Shown here: positions 29,815 through 36,439 of the stretch, piece after piece
Layout: every line of letters begins with the position of its first letter
How positions within the stretch are numbered: position 1 is the first letter of the stretch
DNA from: CAZYQW01 sp964649825
GTDB lineage: Bacteria > Planctomycetota > B15-G4 > JADJEK01
Assembly: GCA_964649825.1 (NCBI GenBank)
Contig: CAZYQW010000099.1
Location: forward strand, 1-64,000
Length of the DNA stretch: 64,000 bases
Direction: 5' to 3'
The notes under the pieces: model-generated
The model's database searches: none
What the model was told of the DNA's origin: nothing
Seen by the model: the letters and a program-made list of their open reading frames with translations, nothing else
Translations under genes and position numbers: made by a program

Positions 29815-30579
29815 ATGGAACGCTCGCTCCTGATGATCGGCTGCGTCGCCGCGGCGTCGATGCTCGCGGTCGCCTTCTTCGCGGCCACGCGGGCCGCCGC
29901 CGATTCCGGCCCGTTCGAAGGCGACCCGACCCGCGGCGTCCCGCCGATCGATGCCGACGCCCCGGCCCACTTCGAGACCGCGACGTTCGCCCTCGGCTGA
30001 TTCTGGGGCCCCGACTCCCAGTTCGGGAGTCTCGAAGGGGTGATCCGTACCCGAGTCGGGTACACCGGCGGCGAGACGAAGGACCCGACCTACGACCGCC
30101 TCGGCGACCACACCGAGTCGTTCCAGGTCGACTTCGACCCGAAGGCGATCACGTACGAGGAGCTCCTCCGGGTGTTCTGGAACGAACACGACCCGCACTC
30201 GCGCTGCTTCAGCACGCAATACAAGCCCGCGATCTTCTACGCGAACGAGGAACAGCGGAAGCTGGCCGAGCGCACCGCGGCGGAGATCGCGATGAAGAAG
30301 GGCGACGTGCGCACGGAGATCGTGACGCTGAAGACGTTCTATCGCGCCGAGGACTATCACCAGAAGTACTACCTGCGCGCATCGACGACGCTGATGGACG
30401 ACTACCGGCGGATGTTCCCCAGCGAGCGAGCGTTCGTCGATTCGACCTCCGCCGCCCGCGCGAACGGCGTCTTCGGACGGAACGGGACCAAGGCGCGCTT
30501 CGAGAAGTTCGTCGATCGCCTCGGCCTCGGGGAGGCGAGCGTGAAGGAGCTGCGCGAGCGCGCGGCGCGGCTGCGATGA
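29815..30579 (+). CDS. msrA: Exported peptide-methionine (S)-S-oxide reductase, selenocysteine enzyme
   Basis: Reduces methionine-S-sulfoxide in proteins. 254 residues if TGA at 29998-30000 (residue 62) is read as selenocysteine. The frame reads TATFALG-Sec-FWGPDSQFGSLEG, where ordinary MsrA has GCFWG with the catalytic Cys. The same frame continues through VRVGYTGG-like TRVGYTGGETKDPTY, DHTESFQVDFDPK and HSRCFSTQYKPAIFY; Cys131 may be the resolving residue. AGGAGG lies 7 bp before the ATG at 29815. The N-terminus (RSLLMIGCVAAASMLAVAFF) is a signal or anchor, so it acts outside the cytoplasm. A SECIS-like stem-loop follows the TGA. Read as ordinary DNA it would be two fragments (29815-30000 and 30040-30579). 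Confidence 0.85.
30009..30040 (+). promoter_or_regulatory. Bacterial SECIS-like stem-loop after the msrA TGA
   Basis: GACTCCC (30013-30019) pairs perfectly with GGGAGTC (30025-30031) around the loop AGTTC. CCCC (30009-30012) and GGGG (30037-30040) can extend the stem past an asymmetric bulge. The loop begins 20 nt after the TGA and has G in its first two positions, agreeing with the described bacterial SECIS rules (loop roughly 16-37 nt downstream, G near the loop start). It would recruit SelB-Sec-tRNA. The structure is drawn by eye. Confidence 0.75.
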
Positions 30580-31811
30580 CGGCGGCCGCGTCGATCGAGC
30601 GGATCCGCGGTCGTTTCCCCGCGCTCGAGCGCCGCCACGCGAAGTTTCCCGTGGCCTACTTCGATGGACCGGGCGGCACGCAGGTCTCGCGCTCGGTCGC
30701 CGAGGCGATGGTGGAGTACCTCTATCACCACAACGCGAACACGCACTGGAGCTACCCGACGAGCGAGGAGACGGATCGTCTGCTGGAGCAGGCGCGCGGC
30801 ACGTTGGCCGACTTCCTCGGGTGCGGACCGGACGAGGTCGCGTTCGGCGCGAACATGACGACGCTTACGTTCCACGTCTCGCGTGCGCTCGGCCGCCGCA
30901 TGGGTCGCGGCGACGAGATCGTCGTGACCGAGGCGAACCACGACGCCAACGTCGCGCCGTGGCGCGAGATCGCCGAGGAGCGCGGACTCGTGGTCCGAAT
31001 GATTCGGATCGATCCGCGGACGGGGCAGCTCGATGGGGACGCGATGGCGAGGGCCATCACCGACCGCACGAAGGTGGTGGCGGTCGGGGCCGCCTCGAAC
31101 GCGATCGGTGCGATCTATGACGTCGCGCGCGCGGCGGAGATGGCGAAGACGGCCGGCGCGTTGACCTTCGTCGACGCGGTCCACTTCGCGCCGCACGAGC
31201 TCGTCGACGTGGCGCGACTCGGTTGCGACCTTCTGTCGTGCTCGGCCTACAAGTTCTACGGGCCGCACGTCGGGGTGCTGTACGGCCGGCGCGAGCTCCT
31301 CGAGTCGCTCGACGTGCCGAAGGTGGCGCCGGCGCCGAACCATGCTCCCGAGAGGATGGAGACGGGGACGCAGAACCACGAAGGGATCGTCGGCGCCGCG
31401 GCGGCGGTCGACTTCCTGGCGTCGTTGTCCGCGTTGCCGTCGAGCGCTCCGCGTCGCGAGCGGCTCGCGGACGCGTTCGCCGCGATGCACGCGCACGGGC
31501 ACGCCCTGCTCGTTCGCCTCACGAACGGGCTCGGTCGGATCGATGGCGTCCGGCTGTTCCCGCCGGAGCCGGAGACGCCGCGCACGCCGACCGTCGCGTT
31601 CGCGGTTGGCGATCTCCCGTCCGAGGAGGTCGCCCGCCGGCTGAGCAAGCGGGGCGTGTTCGTGTCGCACGGGGATTTCTACGCGCCGGCACTGGTGGCG
31701 CGACTGGGGCAGGAGGAGCAAGGGTTGGTGAGGGCGGGGTGCGCGTGCTACACGACGGGCGAAGAGGTCGCCCGCCTGATCGATGGCGTGCAGGAGATCG
31801 CGCGGGGCTGA
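30576..31811 (+). CDS. Cysteine desulfurase-like PLP enzyme (NifS/selenocysteine-lyase superfamily)
   Basis: 411-residue class-V aminotransferase-fold protein. The N-terminus has FPVAYFDGPGGTQVSRSVAE, as in the cysteine-desulfurase-like subfamily. The cofactor region shows FGANMTTLTFHVSRALG, TEANHDANVAPW and VDAVHFAPHELVDV. The PLP lysine is K226 in SCSAYKFYGPHVGVLYG. GCACYTTGEEV lies near the C-terminus. Family members release sulfur or selenium from (seleno)cysteine, though this subfamily is poorly characterised. The ATG at 30576 overlaps the stop of the Sec-MsrA gene (ATGA), so both are translated together. A role in selenium or sulfur supply is suggestive only. Confidence 0.85.
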   Translation: MTAAASIERIRGRFPALERRHAKFPVAYFDGPGGTQVSRSVAEAMVEYLYHHNANTHWSYPTSEETDRLLEQARGTLADFLGCGPDEVAFGANMTTLTFHVSRALGRRMGRGDEIVVTEANHDANVAPWREIAEERGLVVRMIRIDPRTGQLDGDAMARAITDRTKVVAVGAASNAIGAIYDVARAAEMAKTAGALTFVDAVHFAPHELVDVARLGCDLLSCSAYKFYGPHVGVLYGRRELLESLDVPKVAPAPNHAPERMETGTQNHEGIVGAAAAVDFLASLSALPSSAPRRERLADAFAAMHAHGHALLVRLTNGLGRIDGVRLFPPEPETPRTPTVAFAVGDLPSEEVARRLSKRGVFVSHGDFYAPALVARLGQEEQGLVRAGCACYTTGEEVARLIDGVQEIARG

Positions 31812-32194
31812 GCGCGAAACCGCGAACCGACGCCCGACGCCGATGAGTTTGGACTCGCACGAAACGGTTCCGCCGGCCGCGCCCCACGCGGCCGGTCGTC
31901 GGCTAAGACGATCGGCTGAAAGGAGAATCCACCGGACAGCGGACGACGATCGACAAGTCCAAGAGAAGGACCAAGCCGACGCTGCGAAGAAGCTCCACGC
32001 AGCGTGATCCTCTTCTCTTCTCGAGGTCGTTCAAGCCGAAGCATCACGAGGGATCGGCACTTCCTATTCGTGGGGAACCAACAAAGGTAGAACACGGGCC
32101 GAATCGACGTCGCAACGACATCGATGAAGATCACGTTCCGTCTCGATCATTGCCTGCGGAACACAAAAGGCCCACGAACGGAGGAATCGGAACG
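31812..32194. other. Gene-free 383 bp before the sulfatase
   Basis: No supported gene. GAAAGGAG (31919-31926) resembles a ribosome site, but the frames after it give only short Lys/Arg-rich peptides without clear starts. The stretch is noticeably less GC-rich than the DNA to its left (for example CTATTCGTGGGGAACCAACA near 32065-32085). It looks like the left border of the sulfatase/FGE patch. The sulfatase promoter probably lies here, but no convincing box is seen. Confidence 0.5.
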
Positions 32195-33829
32195 ATGTCT
32201 ACGTTGAATTCTCGGCTCCTGCACCCGGCCGCATCGATTCGAGCGATGCTCGGCGCATTCGTTCTCATCGTCGTGTGGAGCGGAATCGCTCCGGATTGTG
32301 CGGCGCAGACGCCCGGCAAGAAGCCGAACATCCTAGTCATCTTCGGCGACGACATCGGATTCTGGAACGTCAGCGCCTACAACCGCGGGATGATGGGATA
32401 CCGCACACCGAACATCGATCGAATCGCGAAGGAGGGCGCGATACTCACCGATCATTACGCGCAGCAATCCTGCACCGCGGGACGCGCAGCGTTCATCACC
32501 GGACAGAGCTGCTTTCGCACTGGGCTCCTCAAGGTCGGACTCCCGGGCGCGAAAGAAGGACTCTCCGAGAAAGATCCGACCCTCGCCGATCTCGTCAAGC
32601 CGCTCGGTTACGCGACGGGACAGTTCGGTAAGAACCACCTCGGCGACCGCAATGAGTTTCTGCCGACGGTACATGGCTTCGACGAGTTCTTCGGCAATCT
32701 CTATCACTTGAACGCCGAGGACGAGCCGGAACATCCGGACTACCCGAAGAACCCGGAGTTCCGGGCCAAGTTCGGTCCGCGCGGCGTGCTGCGGTGCAAG
32801 GCCACCGACAAGGATGATGCCACCGAGGATCCGCGCTTTGGCAGGGTCGGGAAGCAGTCGATCGAGGACACGGGCTCGTTGACCCGCAAGCGCATGGAAA
32901 CGGTCGACGAGGAGTTCCTCGGCGCCACGCTCGACTTCATCGATCGCCAGCACGAGGCCGGAGAGCCCTTCTTCTGCTGGTTCAATTCGACCCGCATGCA
33001 TATCTACACGCACCTGAAGCCGGAGTCGAAGGGCAAGACCGGACTCGGCATCGTTGCCGACGGCATGACCGAATTCGACGGCATGGTCGGGCAATTGCTG
33101 AAGAAACTCGATGACCTCGGAATCGCCAACGACACCATTGTGGTTTGGACGACGGACAACGGCGCCGAAGCGTTCTCGTGGCCGGATGGCGGCACGACGC
33201 CGTTCCGCGGCGAGAAGAACACCAATTGGGAAGGCGGCTACCGCGTGCCCTGCGTGATGCGCTGGCCCGGCGTCATCGCTCCCGGAACCGAGATCAACGG
33301 CATCACGTCGCACGAGGACTTCGTGCCGACGCTCGTCGCCGCCGCCGGCGATCCGAACGTGAAGCAGAAGCTCCTCGCCGGCTACCAGGTGGCCGGCAAG
33401 ACGTTCAAGGTGCACCTCGACGGCTACGACCAGCGCGACCTGCTCTCCGGAGCGGGACCGAGCAAGCGCGAGGAATACTTCTACTGGACCGACGACGGCG
33501 ACCTGGCCGGACTGCGCTATGAACGCTGGAAGCTTGTTTTCATGGAACAGCGTTCCGAGGGGCTCGACGTCTGGCAGGATCCCCTCTTCGTCCTCCGTTT
33601 CCCGAAACTGATTGATCTGCGAAGCGACCCGTTCGAGCGCGCGCAGCACGAAGCGGGAGACTACGCGCGGTGGCGGGTCGAGCACGCCTTCGCGCTCGTG
33701 CCGGCGCAGGCGTACGTCGCCCGTCACCTTGCGACGTACCAGGAGTTCCCGCCGCGCCAGCGGCCCGGCAGCTTCTCCCTCGACAAGGTGCTCGAGAGAC
33801 TCCACTCCACCGCCGCCGGCGCCAGGTGA
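32195..33829 (+). CDS. Secreted arylsulfatase of the CxAxR type
   Basis: Hydrolyses sulfate esters, probably of algal polysaccharides or other organic sulfates. 544 residues; GGAGG precedes the ATG at 32195. The signal peptide includes AMLGAFVLIVVWSGIAPDCA. Metal ligands lie in PNILVIFGDDIGFWNVSAYN. The active-site motif is SCTAGRAAFITGQ: Cys93 in C-T-A-G-R, the CxAxR variant that must be oxidised to formylglycine. Other core segments are YATGQFGKNHLGDRNEFLPT and VVWTTDNGAEAFSWPDGGTT. The matching maturase (FGE) lies 400 bp downstream on the same strand. The stop overlaps a HAD-family remnant. Confidence 0.92.
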   Translation: MSTLNSRLLHPAASIRAMLGAFVLIVVWSGIAPDCAAQTPGKKPNILVIFGDDIGFWNVSAYNRGMMGYRTPNIDRIAKEGAILTDHYAQQSCTAGRAAFITGQSCFRTGLLKVGLPGAKEGLSEKDPTLADLVKPLGYATGQFGKNHLGDRNEFLPTVHGFDEFFGNLYHLNAEDEPEHPDYPKNPEFRAKFGPRGVLRCKATDKDDATEDPRFGRVGKQSIEDTGSLTRKRMETVDEEFLGATLDFIDRQHEAGEPFFCWFNSTRMHIYTHLKPESKGKTGLGIVADGMTEFDGMVGQLLKKLDDLGIANDTIVVWTTDNGAEAFSWPDGGTTPFRGEKNTNWEGGYRVPCVMRWPGVIAPGTEINGITSHEDFVPTLVAAAGDPNVKQKLLAGYQVAGKTFKVHLDGYDQRDLLSGAGPSKREEYFYWTDDGDLAGLRYERWKLVFMEQRSEGLDVWQDPLFVLRFPKLIDLRSDPFERAQHEAGDYARWRVEHAFALVPAQAYVARHLATYQEFPPRQRPGSFSLDKVLERLHSTAAGAR

Positions 33830-34143
33830 CGGACCCCGACTTCATCGACGACAAGGCGGGCAAACCGGTCGGCATCCACCGTCACATCGGCAGGAGACCG
33901 ATCGCGGCGTTCGGCAATTCGGATGGCGACTTGCAGATGCTTCAATGGACGGCGGCGGGTCCGGGGTCGCGATTCTGCCTCATCGTCCGTCACACCGACG
34001 CGGAGCGCGAATGGGCGTACGACCGAGATTCGTCGATCGGCCGACTCGATCACGCGCTCGACGAGGCGGCCGCGAAGGGTTGGATCGTGGTCGACATGAA
34101 GACAGAATGGAACGTCATACATCCCCTCGCGCAGAAGCCGTAG
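33826..34143 (+). pseudogene. C-terminal remnant of a HAD-family hydrolase
   Basis: 105 residues: FIDDKAGKPVGIHRHIGRRP, IAAFGNSDGDLQMLQWTAAG (the HAD motif-IV region GNSDGD), then REWAYDRDSSIGRLDHALDE and GWIVVDMKTEWNVIHP. Full relatives are around 300 residues with an N-terminal nucleophile motif DxDGT, which is absent. The apparent GTG start (33826) overlaps the sulfatase stop. HAD proteins of this kind often follow CxAxR sulfatases, so a deletion probably removed the intergenic DNA and the N-terminal two thirds. A functional short protein is unlikely because the catalytic aspartates are missing. Confidence 0.75.
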
Positions 34144-34236
34144 GCTCGGCGCGCTCGAACACGATCGCGTGCTTCGAGCGACCGCGGCGCCCCGACTACG
34201 CCCTTCCACCGCGGGTGCTTCTTGGAGGCCAGAACG

Positions 34237-35493
34237 ATGCGACGAATCGTGCTGCGATCGTGGTCCATCGCGTTGGCCGGGCTCCTTGCCGCGATGGAGC
34301 AACTGCCGCAAGGGACGCCGCCGGTCGCACTGCCTGTGTCGTGCCCGAGCGAGCCGGCTCCCGCGGAAGGCGATTGCTGCAAGATGGCCGGCGGCCGCCC
34401 GGCTCTCCTCGTCGGGGCGGCGCCTGGAATCCAGGCGCCGGCTCCGGCGGCTGCACCACTTGTCGAGGACGGAGCCGCCCCAACCGAAGCATCTCCCCCG
34501 GGAATGCACTGGATTCCCGGCGGCGAGTTCACGATGGGCGGAGTCGGGCCCGAAGCTCGCAAGGACGAGTTTCCGCGGCATCGAGTCCGACTCGACGGCT
34601 TCTGGATCGACGAGACCGAGGTCACGATCGGCCAGTTCAAGGCGTTCGTCGCGGCTACCGGCTACGTGACGACGGCCGAGAAGGCGCCGGACTGGGAAGA
34701 GATGAAGAAACAGCTGGCTCCCGGCACACCGAAGCCCCACGCGTCGCTGCTCGTCGCGGGTTCGATGGTATTCACCCCCACGGCCAGGTCCGTGCCGCTC
34801 GATGACTGGAGTCAGTGGTGGTCGTGGATTCCTGGCGCCGATTGGAAGCACCCGCTCGGACCGCGCAGCTCCGTGGTGGTCGATTCAGCGTACGACGAGC
34901 ATCCTGTCGTCCACGTCTCATGGGACGACGCGACGGCGTATGCAACATGGGCTGGGAAGCGACTGCCGACCGAAGCGGAATGGGAGTACGCCTGCCGCGG
35001 CGGCAAGGAGGGCCTGCGGTTCGAATGGGGCGATGAACCGCCCGGCGACACCGCCGGCCGCGCGTTTCGAGCCAATCTCTGGCAGGGTGGGTTCCCGCAT
35101 GAACGGAAACCGCTCGACGGCTTCATCCTCACGGCCCCGTGCCGATCGTTTCCGGCGAACGGGCATGGCCTCCACGACATGATCGGCAACGTCTGGGAGT
35201 GGACCGCCGACTGGTATCGGGCGGACGCCTATACCGCGGATGCGAAGTCTTCGGTCTCGGTCGATCCGAAGGGTCCCGAGTCGAGTCTCGATCCGGCGGA
35301 GCCGCACACTCCAAAGCGCGTCATCCGCGGCGGATCGTTTCTCTGCGACGTCGTCTATTGTTCGAGCTACCGTCCGTCGGCGCGCATGCGGACCGCCCCC
35401 GATACCGGCCAATCCCATCTCGGATTCCGCTGCGTGCTGGCGCCGTCGCGGGCCGCGGAAACGACCGGGAAGCCGGGCGATTCGGGCCGTTGA
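34237..35493 (+). CDS. Formylglycine-generating enzyme (sulfatase maturase), exported
   Basis: 418 residues. The ATG at 34237 has GGAGG 8 bp upstream. An N-terminal signal-like stretch (IVLRSWSIALAGLLAAMEQL) and a Pro/Ala linker precede the FGE domain: WIPGGEFTMGGVGPEARKDE, HRVRLDGFWIDETEVTIGQF, HPVVHVSWDDATAYATWAGK, LPTEAEWEYACRGG, GLHDMIGNVWEWTADWY and RVIRGGSFLCDVVYCSSYRP. C370 and C375 (CxxxxC) align with the copper-binding, catalytic cysteine pair of true FGE, unlike the SUMF1 domain at 4-5 kb. It should convert the sulfatase cysteine to formylglycine. The adjacency supports the pairing. Confidence 0.9.
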   Translation: MRRIVLRSWSIALAGLLAAMEQLPQGTPPVALPVSCPSEPAPAEGDCCKMAGGRPALLVGAAPGIQAPAPAAAPLVEDGAAPTEASPPGMHWIPGGEFTMGGVGPEARKDEFPRHRVRLDGFWIDETEVTIGQFKAFVAATGYVTTAEKAPDWEEMKKQLAPGTPKPHASLLVAGSMVFTPTARSVPLDDWSQWWSWIPGADWKHPLGPRSSVVVDSAYDEHPVVHVSWDDATAYATWAGKRLPTEAEWEYACRGGKEGLRFEWGDEPPGDTAGRAFRANLWQGGFPHERKPLDGFILTAPCRSFPANGHGLHDMIGNVWEWTADWYRADAYTADAKSSVSVDPKGPESSLDPAEPHTPKRVIRGGSFLCDVVYCSSYRPSARMRTAPDTGQSHLGFRCVLAPSRAAETTGKPGDSGR

Positions 35494-35671
35494 CTCGCGG
35501 CGACCGACTCGAACGCGTCGATCGCCCCTGGCTACGGATCCGCGCGGACGGCACATCCGACGCAGCCCTCGTGAGCTTTTCTCGAGATCCCGCGTCACGC
35601 CGGGGCGATTCCGTTGCTCACCACGCGTGTCATCGAAGCCGAGAACGAATCGAGTCACGAGAGGTGAAGTC

Positions 35672-36400
35672 ATGAAGCTCCTGAAGACCCTTCCCGCCGC
35701 GTTCGCGATCATCGCCCTGGTTTCTCCGCTCGCCCGTGCGCAGGAGAGTGCAGGGAACGAAGGCACGATCGTCGTTCAGTTCGACGAGGTCGAAGGCACG
35801 CCGGTGGACGATTTCCTGAAGCTGGCGCAGCTCGAGCTCGGGAAGCAGATCCTCTACACGCCAGCCATGACCAGGGACCTGCGGTTGTTCGGGGTCGGTC
35901 CGATCGAGGTCGCCCGGAGCGACTTCCGGCGGTTCGTCGAGGCGACGCTCTACTCGCAGAACTGCCTCCTCGTGCCGAACGGGGACGCGCTGCTGCTCTA
36001 CCGGTCTGGTCATCTCAATTCCGGCTTCCTCAAGTCGCGCGCGGCGCTCGTTCCCCTCGAGAAGCTCGCTGAGTACGAAGGCCGGTACGTCGTCATCACG
36101 ACGACGATCCCTCTCGAGCACGTCAACGCCCAGGAGGCGACGAGCCTGCTTCAGACCTACTTCACGGACCCGATGATCGAATCGGCCCGCGCCCTGTCGC
36201 GGCCGAACAGCATCGTGGTGACGGGGTTGCCGCATACCATCGCGCACGCGGCGGCGATCATCGCGGCGGTCGACCAGTCCTCTTCCGAGCCAGGGTCCGC
36301 CGTCGACCTCAGAGGCAACGGCGACGTCGGCCGCATCGACAAGCTCGAGAAGAGAGTGCAGGAGCTCGAGAAGAAGGTCGCCGAGCTCTCGAGCCGCTGA
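35672..36400 (+). CDS. Secreted protein with secretin N-domain and C-terminal coiled coil
   Basis: 242 residues from the ATG at 35672 (GAGAGGTGA upstream). The signal peptide is LLKTLPAAFAIIALVSPLARA. Residues about 30-110 resemble the secretin N0 fold (VDDFLKLAQLELGKQILYTP). Residues about 145-205 resemble Secretin_N (VITTTIPLEHVNAQEATSLL, NSIVVTGLPHTIAHAAAIIA). The C-terminus is a short coiled coil (IDKLEKRVQELEKKVAELSS). The outer-membrane pore domain of GspD/PilQ is absent, so it is a stand-alone secretin-like periplasmic protein. Partner unknown; no secretion genes adjacent. Confidence 0.75.
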   Translation: MKLLKTLPAAFAIIALVSPLARAQESAGNEGTIVVQFDEVEGTPVDDFLKLAQLELGKQILYTPAMTRDLRLFGVGPIEVARSDFRRFVEATLYSQNCLLVPNGDALLLYRSGHLNSGFLKSRAALVPLEKLAEYEGRYVVITTTIPLEHVNAQEATSLLQTYFTDPMIESARALSRPNSIVVTGLPHTIAHAAAIIAAVDQSSSEPGSAVDLRGNGDVGRIDKLEKRVQELEKKVAELSSR

Positions 36401-36439
36401 ACGTCGAAACCGGATGGGGTGCGTCCGGCCGCCGATGCC

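Noticed and set aside
29998..30000. TGA in msrA as an ordinary nonsense mutation
   Set aside because: The stop replaces exactly the catalytic Cys codon, the downstream frame is intact and conserved, and a hairpin of SECIS geometry follows at the right distance. A random nonsense change would not explain all three.
27097..30360. Very long minus-strand open frame opposite the PVC haem protein and msrA
   Set aside because: Arg/Asp/Val-rich antisense shadow of GC-rich genes, without domains or start context. The plus-strand genes have clear motifs.
31919..32007. Small Lys/Arg-rich peptide gene after GAAAGGAG
   Set aside because: No clear start codon at proper spacing and no conserved pattern.
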